Below, piece after piece: positions 53,083 to 62,022 of a stretch of 64,000 bases of DNA. Source of the stretch: Flavobacteriales bacterium (lineage in GTDB: Bacteria > Bacteroidota > Bacteroidia > Flavobacteriales_F > PHOS-HE28); contig JADJCS010000005.1 of NCBI GenBank assembly GCA_016703105.1, forward strand, positions 1 through 64,000, given 5' to 3'. Each line of letters starts with the position of its first letter. The stretch's first letter is position 1. The notes under the pieces are model-generated. The model made no database searches and had not been told where the DNA came from. It saw only the letters and a list, made by a program, of their open reading frames with translations. A program made the position numbers and the translations under genes.

Positions 53083-53657
53083 ACCTCGCGCAGGTACGCG
53101 AGCAACTTTTCCATGGCACGCGCACGATGGCTGATACGGTTCTTGGCTTCAGCTTCCATTTGCGCGAAGGTGAGCGACGACCCTTCCGGTAGAAAGATCG
53201 GATCATAGCCGAAGCCCCCGGTGCCCAATGGCCCATGCGTGATGGTGCCTTCCACGGTCCCCTCGAAGCAGTGTTCCCTATCGCCGTCCACAAAGGCGAG
53301 CACCGTGCGGAAACGGGCAGAGCGCTGGTCCATGTTCCGCAATGCGGAGAGGAGTTCCCGCATGTTGGCAGCGGGATCCCTGGCCGGTCCTGCATAGCGC
53401 GCGGAGTAGACCCCTGGAGCACCCTGTAGCGCGTCCACTTCCAGTCCAGTATCGTCCGCCACACACGGGCGCCCACATTGTGCGAACGCATGGCGTGCTT
53501 TCTGGAGCGCGTTCCCTTGGAGCGTATCGCAGGTCTCTGGAAGGTCGGTGGAGAGGCCCAATTCTGCTAGTCCGACCACACGGTGATCCTCCGGAAGCAG
53601 CGCTCGGAGCTCAGCCACCTTGCCCATATTCCCTGTGCATAGCACCAGTTCGATCAT
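53067..53657 (-). CDS. rdgB: XTP/dITP diphosphatase (RdgB/HAM1 family)
   Basis: The 196-residue enzyme removes non-canonical purine nucleotides. Family words are LCTGNMGKVAELRALL, CVADDTGLEVDALQGAPGVYSARYAG, GGFGYDPIFLPEG and the terminal NRISHRARAMEKL. All key residues (Asn and Lys of the first loop, the Asp pair, SHR) are present. It stands alone on the minus strand, divergent from the polysaccharide genes. Confidence 0.93.
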   Translation of the reverse strand: MIELVLCTGNMGKVAELRALLPEDHRVVGLAELGLSTDLPETCDTLQGNALQKARHAFAQCGRPCVADDTGLEVDALQGAPGVYSARYAGPARDPAANMRELLSALRNMDQRSARFRTVLAFVDGDREHCFEGTVEGTITHGPLGTGGFGYDPIFLPEGSSLTFAQMEAEAKNRISHRARAMEKLLAYLREVQRPR

Positions 53658-53708
53658 CGGCTCCGAAGGTCGTGCTTCGCAAGTCAGTGGTGCTCGGATC
53701 GAGGACGG

Positions 53709-53716
53709 TACTTTTG
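53709..53716 (+). promoter_or_regulatory. Candidate -7 element TACTTTTG at the head of the polysaccharide island
   Basis: An exact TAnnTTTG match, 37 bases before the flippase ATG at 53754. Confidence 0.5.
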
Positions 53717-53753
53717 CCGCGCAACGGCCCCGGGCCAGCGTCGTCTATCAGGC

Positions 53754-55157
53754 ATGAGGAAGGCATTGGCCCGCAGGTGGAAGGAGGAGTTCGGACAAGT
53801 GTCCCAGCGCGGCTCCTTCGCCAACAGCGCGGCGCACGTGTTCAGCGGCTCTTCGTTGGTGATCCTGAGCCAACTGGTGCTCACCCCGATCATCGCGCGC
53901 ATCTATGGCCCCGAGGCCTACGGCGTCTATGGCCTGTTCCTCGCCATCTCGCTCAACCTCGCCCAACTCTCCGATCCCGGCTTGTTCACCGCCTATGTGC
54001 TGCCCCGCGACCACGACCGGTTCCTGGACCTGGTGCGGCTGGACCTGATCTGTTTCGCAGCGGTGCTGCTCTTGATGCTCCCCTTCTGTCTCGCGCATGA
54101 AGTGATCTACACCTGGGTGCCCGCGTGGAGCATCCTCGGAGGCTGGGCGCTGCTCTTACCTCTCGGAGTGGCGGTGCAGTTCCTGCCCAACTTGTTCACC
54201 AACTGGCTGATCCGCGAAAAGAACTTCCGGTCATCGCCCTACCTCGGCGGTGGCACCAACTTGTTCCTGCGCGTCTTCAATCTGATCTATGGTCTCTTCA
54301 GCAAGGGCGCGGTGCATGGCCTGATAGTGGGCGAAGTGGCCGTGCGTGGGGTGGGATTGCTGGCGTATTGGAAGGCGATCGGTCATGGGGCGCTGGTGCG
54401 CGTGCTCACCTTCCCGCCGTGGGCCAGGCTCCGGGAAACGTTGCATGAGTACCGCATGCATCCGCTCGTGCTTTTTCCGGAGCGCTACGTGGCGCTGCTG
54501 GGGCAGCAGATCCCGATCTTCATGCTGGTCTTCGACCCTGTAGCCTTGGGGCAATTCGCCTTCGCTGGCGGTTTGCTGCTGATGCCCTTGCGCCTCTTCG
54601 GGTACAGCCTCGGCGTGGTGTTCCAGCAGCGCATCGCGGAGAGCCAGCACGACAAGCCGCACGACCTGCCCCGGATCACCAGCGGGGTGTTCAATCGCTT
54701 GATGATGATCGGGGTGGTCCCCTTCGCGGCCATCACCTTCTTCAGCGATGTGATCTTCCAATGGGTGCTGGGCGATGCCTGGTTAGTGTCCGGGATCTAC
54801 ACGGCCTACATGGGCCACTTCTTCCTGTTCCGCCTGGTGAGCGAACCCCTCACCTCGGTGATGCTGGTGAAGAAGCGGCAGCACTATCTGCTCATCTTCC
54901 AACTGGTGATGCTAGCGGGTCGTGCAATCGCGGCCTTCGTCGCCGAGCGCATGTTCGGGACGGCGGATGCCATCGTGCTCGCGTTCACCGTGGTGAGCAC
55001 CGCGGCCTATCTGTTCTACATGGCGATGCTGCTGCGGAACGCCGGCGTGCCTTGGATGCGCCCGGTGCTCCGCATGCTCGCCATCGTGTCGGCGCTGGAT
55101 GTGCTGTTCGCATTGATGCGCTTCTGGACGACGGGTACCTGGTTCCCCGGGATGTGA
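53754..55157 (+). CDS. Oligosaccharide flippase family protein (Wzx-like)
   Basis: The 467-residue protein has about twelve to fourteen hydrophobic segments. Its N-terminus, SAAHVFSGSSLVILSQLVLTP and then IIARIYGPEAYGVYGLFLAIS, is typical of polysaccharide biosynthesis flippases (RfbX/Wzx group). It is expected to move lipid-linked sugar repeats across the inner membrane. It is the first gene of the glycosyltransferase island. A basic N-terminal tail precedes the first membrane helix. Substrate unknown. Confidence 0.85.
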   Translation: MRKALARRWKEEFGQVSQRGSFANSAAHVFSGSSLVILSQLVLTPIIARIYGPEAYGVYGLFLAISLNLAQLSDPGLFTAYVLPRDHDRFLDLVRLDLICFAAVLLLMLPFCLAHEVIYTWVPAWSILGGWALLLPLGVAVQFLPNLFTNWLIREKNFRSSPYLGGGTNLFLRVFNLIYGLFSKGAVHGLIVGEVAVRGVGLLAYWKAIGHGALVRVLTFPPWARLRETLHEYRMHPLVLFPERYVALLGQQIPIFMLVFDPVALGQFAFAGGLLLMPLRLFGYSLGVVFQQRIAESQHDKPHDLPRITSGVFNRLMMIGVVPFAAITFFSDVIFQWVLGDAWLVSGIYTAYMGHFFLFRLVSEPLTSVMLVKKRQHYLLIFQLVMLAGRAIAAFVAERMFGTADAIVLAFTVVSTAAYLFYMAMLLRNAGVPWMRPVLRMLAIVSALDVLFALMRFWTTGTWFPGM

Positions 55158-55206
55158 TGATGGCTCCCTATCCTTGCCGTCGCATGAACGAGACCGTCCC
55201 GGCTCG

Positions 55207-56556
55207 ATGAACGTGCTGCTCATCGCGTACGAGTTCCCTCCGCTCAACTCGGGCGGTTCGCACCGGCCATACAGGATCGCGAGCCATCTGCCGCGCTCGG
55301 GTATCCGGCCGATCGTGGTGACACCGGAGGCCTCGGGGCACGGCGAAGGCAACATCGATCCATCGCTGGGCGGCGACAGCGACGAACGCATGACGGTGGT
55401 GCGCACACCGCTCGATCCCAAAGGCCCGACGTACGATCTGCACGCTACGTACTACTTGCACATTGTGGACCCCGCCGCACGGCGTTGGATGCACCACCTG
55501 CGGCCGACGATCGAACGGATCCATCGCGAGCACCGGTTGGACGCCATCCTGCTCACCGCACCACCCTTCAGTTTGGCACGGCCCTGCGCGCGTATCGCCA
55601 AAGACCTCGGACTTCCCTTCATCCTGGACCTGCGCGACGGTTGGAGCCACTGGATCGTGACGCCCTACGCCTCCTACCTGCACTATCGCCTCACTTTGCG
55701 TGAAGAACGCCTGGCGCTGGAAAGCGCGGACGCCATCGTCGCCACCAGTGATCAAACGATCACCGATCTCAAGTCCCTTCACCCGCATATCGCGGCCGAT
55801 CGCTTCCACCTGATCACGAATTCGTACGCTGGCGATGTGCCCGAAATACCGGAGCGGATCACAATGCGGACCCCGACCGTCGCCGAACCCTTGCGCATCG
55901 GGTACGTGGGCAGCTTCTACTACACGCCCTATCAGCGCGCGTTGATGTTCTCGCCGTGGTACCGGAAGAAGCCGCATCAGTTCCTGCAGTATGCTCCGCG
56001 TAAAGAGGATTGGCGCTATCGTTCGCCACACTTCTTCTTCAAGGCGCTGGCCGCGCTGCGCATGAAGCGCCCGGAGCTCGCCGGTCTTGTGCGGATCGAA
56101 CTGGCCGGTCATGTGCCCGCGTGGTTGCGGGACATGGTACAGGAGCACGACCTAATGGATCTCGTTGTGTTCCACGGCCGCCTTGGCCACCGCGAAGCGC
56201 TCGCGTTGCAGGCCCGATGCGACGCGTTGTTGATCACGTCCAGCAAAGTGATCGGCGGTCAGGACTATAGCATCGCCGGCAAGACCTTTGAGTACTTCCA
56301 GGCGTTGCGGCCGATCCTCGCCTTCGTGAGCGAAGGAGCGCAGAAGCGCATCCTCCAGCGGTCCGGCCTCGGTTTGCTTTGCCCACCGGACGATCTCTCC
56401 GCATCGGTCCTGGTAATTGAACGGATGCTCCACGGTGGCATCGAACTCCGACCGGACGCGGACTTCATCCGCAGTATGCACAGCAGTGTGATGGCCGAGC
56501 GCTTCGCCACCGTCATTCGCGCCGTGAGCGGCCGCCGCACGAAGGTCATTGTCTAG
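55207..56556 (+). CDS. Glycosyltransferase, GT4 family
   Basis: The 449-residue two-domain GT-B enzyme has the N-terminal nucleotide-sugar transferase opening LLIAYEFPPLNSGGSHRPYR, a middle LPFILDLRDGW, and the C-terminal GKTFEYFQALRPILAFVSEG, the E-x7-E-type donor site. I chose the ATG at 55207, where the family sequence begins. A word TATCCTTG at 55169-55176, one base off the consensus, could be its promoter. It probably adds a sugar to a surface glycan or lipid carrier. Confidence 0.87.
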   Translation: MNVLLIAYEFPPLNSGGSHRPYRIASHLPRSGIRPIVVTPEASGHGEGNIDPSLGGDSDERMTVVRTPLDPKGPTYDLHATYYLHIVDPAARRWMHHLRPTIERIHREHRLDAILLTAPPFSLARPCARIAKDLGLPFILDLRDGWSHWIVTPYASYLHYRLTLREERLALESADAIVATSDQTITDLKSLHPHIAADRFHLITNSYAGDVPEIPERITMRTPTVAEPLRIGYVGSFYYTPYQRALMFSPWYRKKPHQFLQYAPRKEDWRYRSPHFFFKALAALRMKRPELAGLVRIELAGHVPAWLRDMVQEHDLMDLVVFHGRLGHREALALQARCDALLITSSKVIGGQDYSIAGKTFEYFQALRPILAFVSEGAQKRILQRSGLGLLCPPDDLSASVLVIERMLHGGIELRPDADFIRSMHSSVMAERFATVIRAVSGRRTKVIV

Positions 56557-56576
56557 TCCGCGGACGCACGGGCCGC

Positions 56577-56584
56577 TACTTTTG
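56577..56584 (+). promoter_or_regulatory. Candidate -7 element TACTTTTG before the GT2 gene
   Basis: An exact TAnnTTTG match, 10 bases before the ATG at 56595. Confidence 0.5.
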
Positions 56585-56594
56585 GACGCACGCA

Positions 56595-57413
56595 ATGGAA
56601 CCGCTCGTCTCGATCATCATGCCCGCTTACAACTCGGAGCATTACATCGAAGAGGCGATCGCGTCCGTCATCGCTCAGAGCCATACGAACTGGCAACTCC
56701 TGGTGGTGAACGATGGTAGTCGCGATCGGACCGCGGAGATCCTACTGCGTTACCACGACCCACGGATCGAGGTCTTCCACCAGGCCAACGGGGGGATCGG
56801 GAACGCCCGCAACAAAGGGCTCGCTCATGTGCGCGGCGAATTCGTCTGCTTCCTGGATTCGGACGACGTGCTGCCCGCGAATAGCATCGGTTCACGCATC
56901 GCGATCTTCCAACGCTATCCGGATACGGACATGGTGGACGGACGGGTGGTACAAATGGACAAGGACCTGCGCGTGCGGCTCAAGGAGTACGTGCCCACCT
57001 TCACCGGTCAGCCCTTCGCTGAACTGGTCCGCCTGACCGGGAGCTGCTTCGCCGGGATCACATGGATGGTGCGGTGGCGACCCGGAGCCACGCTGCGCTT
57101 GAACGAGGAGACCTCCCACATGGAGGACATGCTGTTCTGCCTGGAGTACAGCCCGGGCCGTACCTACCGCTATACCCTCGATACCGTACTGATATACAGA
57201 CGCACCGGGCACAGCTCCATGAGCGATCTTGATGGGCTCTGGCGGTCCTACCGTTTCGTGTACCGCTGGATCGAGGCGCAGGGGATCACCGCGCCCGAGG
57301 ATCTGCGGAGGTACCGCATGCGCAGCCGTTCGATCATGGTCAAGTCCTTCTTGCGTGCAGGTAGGCCGCTCAAAGCCTTCAAGACGCTCTTCGATCGGAT
57401 CGGACGGAAGTGA
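56595..57413 (+). CDS. Glycosyltransferase, GT2 family
   Basis: The 272-residue GT-A enzyme has VSIIMPAYNSEHYIEEAIASV at the start, LLVVNDGSRDRTAEIL, GGIGNARNKGLAHVRGEF and the DxD-type metal site FLDSDDVLP. The acceptor-side residues HMEDMLFCLEY fit the usual catalytic base region. No membrane segments, so it is cytoplasmic or peripheral. The 3' end overlaps the convergent glycosyltransferase at 57379 by 35 bases. Confidence 0.9.
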   Translation: MEPLVSIIMPAYNSEHYIEEAIASVIAQSHTNWQLLVVNDGSRDRTAEILLRYHDPRIEVFHQANGGIGNARNKGLAHVRGEFVCFLDSDDVLPANSIGSRIAIFQRYPDTDMVDGRVVQMDKDLRVRLKEYVPTFTGQPFAELVRLTGSCFAGITWMVRWRPGATLRLNEETSHMEDMLFCLEYSPGRTYRYTLDTVLIYRRTGHSSMSDLDGLWRSYRFVYRWIEAQGITAPEDLRRYRMRSRSIMVKSFLRAGRPLKAFKTLFDRIGRK

Positions 57414-58653
57414 CCAACTTTTCCAGCAGATCGACCATTGTACCGGTGTCACGCAGTTCGAACGCGGCGCCAACGCAACGCTCCATCAACTCCTTCCTCG
57501 GCTCCGCCATGAAGCGATCCAGTTCGGAGCGAAAGGCATCCACTTCCAGGTCCGGAAGTCCGTTCACCACGATACCGATAGCGCGGTCGCGCGCAATGGC
57601 CCAATCGTCCGAGATCCCTTCCGGGATGATGATGGGAAGGCCGGCCGCCCAGTAGTGCGCGGTCTTCACCGGTGAGCGGAACACCTGCGATGGTGTGGGT
57701 GGCACCGCGATCACACCGAGGTCGGCGGCGGATAGGTAGTCGGGCAAGTGCTCCGGTGGCACTGGTTCGAGCAGGGTGATCCGGTGTTCGAGTTGGGCGT
57801 ACGCACCATGGCCGCGGATGAGCGCGATCTGGTCCGGGAAGGTGATGAGCAGATGATGTACACGCGGATCCGCCAGGCAGCTCCGGCGTATGAATTCCAT
57901 GTATTCCCCAGCGCTGTAGTAGATCCCCCCGAACTTGCCTACATAGAGTAGTACCGTAGCGTCCTCGAACCCGAGCTGGGCCCGCATGGTGCGACGCATT
58001 TCAGGATCGCGTTGGCTCTTGCGCACATCGATGGTAACGCCCTGCAGGTGGATGGCGCATCGGTGCGGATGGGACCGCACATGGTCGATCACTGCGCTGG
58101 CCGGTGCGATCAAGTCATCGGCCACGGCCATGGTACGTCGTTCGAAGAACCGGATCACCCGGTACTTGAGCGAGCGGGGTCCCCATACGCCCATCTCCTT
58201 CATGAACAGGCTGTGCGGCTCGAAGTTCATGGCGATGAAGCGATGGAACCAGAGCATTCGAAGGATGCTGCCGTACGCACCCGTCATGCTCAGAAAACCC
58301 AGCACCACGCGGTGCCTGTAGCCCCGGGCGAAAGACCAGGCCCGCCAGGCCAGCAGGAAGAGGTTGCGGAATTTCTGGAAGAACTGCGCACCGGACAGGT
58401 GGTACCAGAGCGGGCTCCACAGAATACCAGCGCGCTCGAGTTCCGCGCGACGTTCGGCGGAGAGCTTTCGGCGGTGCGGTTCCTCTGTGATCAAGAGCAC
58501 CTCCGCTCCGATATCGCGTTGCTGCAGACGGAGCGTGTAGTCCAGGATAAGCGTCGCCACCAGGGGATCCTCGATGCCATGGCAACAGAGCACCACGATG
58601 GCGATCCGGTCCTTGCGATCCCCGGTCTCCCGGGACGTGGTATTGGTCGTCAT
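57379..58653 (-). CDS. Glycosyltransferase, GT-B fold (GT4-like)
   Basis: A 424-residue protein with an N-terminal domain including IAIVVLCCHGIEDPLVATLILDY. The middle has FIAMNFEPHSLFMKEMGVWG and LLYVGKFGGIYYSAGEYMEF, and the C-terminal donor region is LLEPVPPEHLPDYLSAADLGVIA...SPVKTAHYWAAGLPIIIPEGISDD. This order fits GT4 enzymes, though sequence similarity to well-known members looks weak. It lies 16 bases after the membrane-protein gene on the same strand, so the two are probably co-transcribed. Confidence 0.8.
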   Translation of the reverse strand: MTTNTTSRETGDRKDRIAIVVLCCHGIEDPLVATLILDYTLRLQQRDIGAEVLLITEEPHRRKLSAERRAELERAGILWSPLWYHLSGAQFFQKFRNLFLLAWRAWSFARGYRHRVVLGFLSMTGAYGSILRMLWFHRFIAMNFEPHSLFMKEMGVWGPRSLKYRVIRFFERRTMAVADDLIAPASAVIDHVRSHPHRCAIHLQGVTIDVRKSQRDPEMRRTMRAQLGFEDATVLLYVGKFGGIYYSAGEYMEFIRRSCLADPRVHHLLITFPDQIALIRGHGAYAQLEHRITLLEPVPPEHLPDYLSAADLGVIAVPPTPSQVFRSPVKTAHYWAAGLPIIIPEGISDDWAIARDRAIGIVVNGLPDLEVDAFRSELDRFMAEPRKELMERCVGAAFELRDTGTMVDLLEKLVTSVRSDRRAS

Positions 58654-58669
58654 ATCCCTACAGACGTGC

Positions 58670-60142
58670 TCAGGCCGCCATGTATGCCTTCCGTTTGGCC
58701 TCCACCGCGGCTTTTCTCAACGCTCTGGGCCGGTCCGGGTCACCGTACATGTAATCCTCGAAACGGAAACGTTTGCCACGGCCGATGGTCGCGCGCCGGA
58801 CCTTCAACAGGTACAGCATGATGTACATGGAAGCCACGAAGAAGGGGATCAACGGGATCTTGAACCGCACCAAGGCGCCGAAGTTGGGGGTGGTGATCCC
58901 CGTGATGAAACCGTAGGTGAGCACGAACACCACGCACATCAGCACCAGGGGGTTCTTGATCACCAAGGCCGGAAAAAGAGCGATGCGGCTCCTCCAAAGT
59001 ATCAGGAGGAACATGAACAACAAGAACGTGTTCTCCAGCCCCGCGAGGTACATCACGAAGTTCTTGCACTCGGTGAGGTCGGGCCGGAACAAAGCCGCCC
59101 ATGTGGCGACCGGGAACTTGGACAGCACATTGGTCCAGGTGCCGTCCAACTCGCCCACGTCGAAATAGTTCGATCCGTACTCCTCACTACGCTTCAGGTC
59201 CTGCTGGGCGGTGAGGATGGTGTCAAGGGCCTTGTCCAACGAGAACTTGTCCAGGCTCTCCCCGAGCTGTGTAAGGATCACGAAGCTGATGAAGACCATG
59301 AACACAAAGCCCATGGGCACTACCAGGTACTTGATCAGTGAGTTGCGGATACGCTGCAACCGGCCATACGACAGCCAGAGCAAGCACACCGGGAAGATGG
59401 CCATGAACACGTACGGCTTGATGGCGATCATGAGGAAAAGCCCCAGGATCACGTGCCAGGTGGAACGCACCACCCGCTCCCGGTGGAAGAAGAGATCGTC
59501 CACGCCATGGAAGAACCAGCAGACCCCCGCGAACGTGAAGGTGTCCTTCAGTATGGCCGATCCCCAAAAGATCGAGGACGGCATGAAGAGCACGGCGATG
59601 GCCAACTCACGTCGCAGCCGTGGGAAATATCCGATGAACGTCTGGTAGCACCGCCACACCGCGATGTAGGAAGCGCTCGACACCAACGTGGTGGTGAGCA
59701 GGTAACTGTTCATTGTGAGCACCGTGAGCGGGCTGACCAACCGCGTGACCATGTAGGCCCGGGGATCGTTGTACACGTAGAAATACGGCTCGCCGGTCTC
59801 CAACGTGAACTTCAGCTTGTTCGCCAGGGTGGCTTCCCCGAACACCACGGTGAAATACTCCGATGGCGATTGCTTGAACAGGTTACCCAACGCCACGGCG
59901 GAATAGAAGTAGCTGATCGTATCCCCGCCCTGATAGTAGTAGAAGTAGATGAGGCTGAAAAAGAGCCCCCCGGAAACCTTGGCGAGCAGGCCCCACAGGA
60001 AGTACTTGTATTCCGGCTCGGTCTTGATCCGCAGGTTCTTCTGCCGTGCGAAATAGATGTACATCAGCACGAAGAGCACGAACATCATCAGGTACTCCCA
60101 GAAATGGATGGTGACGTACCCGTAGTACTCCGTGAAGATCAT
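58670..60142 (-). CDS. Polytopic membrane protein of the polysaccharide island, polymerase-like
   Basis: The 490-residue product has about eleven to thirteen hydrophobic segments, with a periplasm-sized loop around DKALDTILTAQQDLKRSEEYGSNYF. YYYQGGDTISYFYSAVALGNLF lies near the N-terminus and MPSSIFWGSAILKDTFTF in the middle. The W-G-S-x-I-x-KD word is seen in membrane glycan enzymes of the GT39/O-antigen-polymerase type. I cannot assign a specific activity; its position beside flippase and glycosyltransferases suggests repeat-unit polymerisation. I start at the ATG at 60142; the ATG at 60154 is the alternative. It is divergent from the methyltransferase. Confidence 0.7.
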   Translation of the reverse strand: MIFTEYYGYVTIHFWEYLMMFVLFVLMYIYFARQKNLRIKTEPEYKYFLWGLLAKVSGGLFFSLIYFYYYQGGDTISYFYSAVALGNLFKQSPSEYFTVVFGEATLANKLKFTLETGEPYFYVYNDPRAYMVTRLVSPLTVLTMNSYLLTTTLVSSASYIAVWRCYQTFIGYFPRLRRELAIAVLFMPSSIFWGSAILKDTFTFAGVCWFFHGVDDLFFHRERVVRSTWHVILGLFLMIAIKPYVFMAIFPVCLLWLSYGRLQRIRNSLIKYLVVPMGFVFMVFISFVILTQLGESLDKFSLDKALDTILTAQQDLKRSEEYGSNYFDVGELDGTWTNVLSKFPVATWAALFRPDLTECKNFVMYLAGLENTFLLFMFLLILWRSRIALFPALVIKNPLVLMCVVFVLTYGFITGITTPNFGALVRFKIPLIPFFVASMYIMLYLLKVRRATIGRGKRFRFEDYMYGDPDRPRALRKAAVEAKRKAYMAA

Positions 60143-60188
60143 CGCTGGCACCAAAGATCGCCTTTGGATCCACGCCTTCGGCCCGCCT

Positions 60189-60196
60189 TACTTTCG
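60189..60196 (+). promoter_or_regulatory. Candidate -7 element TACTTTCG before the methyltransferase
   Basis: TACTTTCG lies 6 bases before the ATG at 60203, which implies a very short leader. Confidence 0.4.
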
Positions 60197-60202
60197 CCCG
60201 GC

Positions 60203-61075
60203 ATGAGTTCGGCCCATTCTGAATGTCCGCTTTGCGCGAGCAAGGGCCACCGCTCCGTCGCGGGCTTCGAGAACCACCACCTGGTGAAATGCCGTACATG
60301 TGGCTTCGCCTACTGCCTGCAAGATCCAAGTGTGGAGGAGCTGCGGGCTTTCTACCGCGGCTATCCGGTGCGCGACGTGCTGAGCCCGGTGACCGCCATC
60401 CGCTTCGATGAACTGCTGGACCGGTTCGAACGGTACCGCAAGACCGGCCGCTTGATCGACGTGGGCTGCGGTGCAGGCCTTTTCCTGGAGCGTGCCGCAT
60501 TGCGCGGATGGGAGGTTTTCGGCACCGAATACGGCGATCGTGCGGTGGCCGCGTGCAAGGCCCGGGGCATCCGCATCATCGAAGGCCCTCTCGACCCGTC
60601 CCACTACGGCGACGACCATTTCGATGTGGTGTGCTCGTTCGAGGTGATCGAACATCTGGCGCATCCCCGCCAGGAGATCGCCCGCATGGCGAAGATCCTC
60701 CGGCCCGGCGGTCTGCTCTACATGACCACGCCCAACTTCAACTGCATGGGTCGTCTGTTCTCCCGATCCGCCTGGAGCATCGTACACTACCCCGAGCATC
60801 TATCCTATTTCACACCGCGCACACTGCGCCGCCTCGCTCGCTCAGCGGGCCTGAGGCAGCAATGGATGCTCACCACAGGCGTCCATCTCTGGCGGCTGCG
60901 CGGCGCCCTGGGCAAGGCCTCCGCGCCCCTCGGCAACCCTCAGGACGATGTGCTGCGCGAACGGATCGAGTCCAGTATCTGGCTGAGACTCGCCAAGGCC
61001 CTCGTCAATGGCTTGTTGAACCTGCTCAAGGTGGGCGACAGCATGAAGGCCGGCTTTCGCAAGCCCGCTCAGTGA
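60203..61075 (+). CDS. Class I SAM-dependent methyltransferase with N-terminal zinc ribbon
   Basis: The 290-residue product starts with a probable zinc ribbon (CPLC, then CRTC 21 residues on). The Rossmann methyltransferase domain follows: LIDVGCGAGLFLERAALRGWEVFGTEY (SAM-binding glycine loop), VVCSFEVIEHLAHP and LRPGGLLYMTTPNFN. Such CPLC-type methyltransferases are common in surface-glycan clusters and modify sugars or lipid carriers. I start at the ATG at 60203, where the ribbon begins; the long upstream open frame is a shadow of the membrane-protein gene. The 3' end overlaps rlmH by 7 bases. Confidence 0.88.
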   Translation: MSSAHSECPLCASKGHRSVAGFENHHLVKCRTCGFAYCLQDPSVEELRAFYRGYPVRDVLSPVTAIRFDELLDRFERYRKTGRLIDVGCGAGLFLERAALRGWEVFGTEYGDRAVAACKARGIRIIEGPLDPSHYGDDHFDVVCSFEVIEHLAHPRQEIARMAKILRPGGLLYMTTPNFNCMGRLFSRSAWSIVHYPEHLSYFTPRTLRRLARSAGLRQQWMLTTGVHLWRLRGALGKASAPLGNPQDDVLRERIESSIWLRLAKALVNGLLNLLKVGDSMKAGFRKPAQ

Positions 61076-61530
61076 TGGTAGGGTCGGCCGTCCAGGATGC
61101 TGAAGGCCCGGTATAGTTGTTCCGCGAGGAACACCCGCACCAATTGATGCGGAAAGGTCATGCTGGAAAGCGCCAGCACCAGTTGCGCACGTCGCCGAAG
61201 TGGCTCCTCCACCCCATAAGCCCCGCCCACGACGAACGTGATCGTGCGCGCTCCCTGATCACGCCAACGGCCCACCTGCGCGGCGAACCCTTCGGAGGTG
61301 AACTGCTTGCCGCGTTCGTCCAACAGTACCACCATCGCATCGTCCTTCACCGCTTCCATCAACCGTTGCGTGCCCACCTTGCGCTTGTGTTCCACCTCGC
61401 CGGAGGTGATCTCCGGAACCACATGCACCTCGACGGGCGCACTGCGTCGAACCCGTTCCAGCATCTCCTCCAAAGCCTGGGCGAGGGGCCCGGGGGCGTT
61501 CTTTCCGACCAAGACGAGCCTGAGCTTCAT
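61069..61530 (-). CDS. rlmH: 23S rRNA pseudouridine-1915 N3-methyltransferase RlmH
   Basis: The 153-residue SPOUT methyltransferase has LLDERGKQFTSEGFA, the knot motif ITFVVGGAYGVEEPLRRRA, SSMTFPHQLVRVFLAEQLYRAFSI and the terminal RPYHH. Length and C-terminus are exactly those of the family. It methylates the pseudouridine made by RluD in helix 69, so its presence in the same window as rluD is functionally consistent although the genes are 13 kb apart. Confidence 0.93.
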   Translation of the reverse strand: MKLRLVLVGKNAPGPLAQALEEMLERVRRSAPVEVHVVPEITSGEVEHKRKVGTQRLMEAVKDDAMVVLLDERGKQFTSEGFAAQVGRWRDQGARTITFVVGGAYGVEEPLRRRAQLVLALSSMTFPHQLVRVFLAEQLYRAFSILDGRPYHH

Positions 61531-61607
61531 GCGCGTATGCCTGTTGACAATTCGGGCGGGTGCAAGATGCTGAACTGGCCTGATGTTTGCGAAATTGGCC
61601 CTCGATC

Positions 61608-62021
61608 ATGCGAACTCCCTGCTCGGTGAAGCCGATCGTTCCCTTCCTGTTCCTCCTCCTGGCACTGCCCGCCCTCGCCCAAGACCCGGTGAAGGACGAA
61701 GTGGTGGCGGCATTGCGCGCCGGCAATTCGAAGGAACTGGCCCGTCATTTCATCCCGAACGTGGATCTTACCGTGGCCGGTACCGGCGATGTTTACAGCA
61801 AGGCCCAAGCGGAGCAGATCCTCCGCCGCTTCTTCGATGAGAACCCGCCGGTGGACATGGTGATCGAGCACAAAGGCGCCAGCAAGTTCGGCGACCAGTA
61901 CTACATCGGCATCCTGCGCACGCGCAACGGCTACTTCCGGGTCACCTTCTTCCTGAAAAAGGTGACCGATGTGCTCCAGGTGAAACAGCTCCGCATCGAG
62001 GAGGGCCGAACCGACCGCTGA
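61608..62021 (+). CDS. DUF4783 family exported protein
   Basis: The 137-residue product has a signal peptide (VKPIVPFLFLLLALPALAQ) and then a small alpha-beta domain (VVAALRAGNSKELARHFIPNVDL; KAQAEQILRRFFDENPP; YYIGILRTRNGYFRVTFFLKK). This matches DUF4783, a short NTF2-like family of Bacteroidota without a known role. I chose the ATG at 61608 over 61587 to keep the n-region short. The gene ends two bases before nadC, so the two are probably translated together. Confidence 0.82.
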   Translation: MRTPCSVKPIVPFLFLLLALPALAQDPVKDEVVAALRAGNSKELARHFIPNVDLTVAGTGDVYSKAQAEQILRRFFDENPPVDMVIEHKGASKFGDQYYIGILRTRNGYFRVTFFLKKVTDVLQVKQLRIEEGRTDR

Positions 62022-62022
62022 C

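Noticed and set aside
59453..60202. A long upstream extension of the methyltransferase frame.
   Set aside because: It lies antisense to the membrane-protein gene; the recognisable protein begins with the zinc ribbon at 60203.
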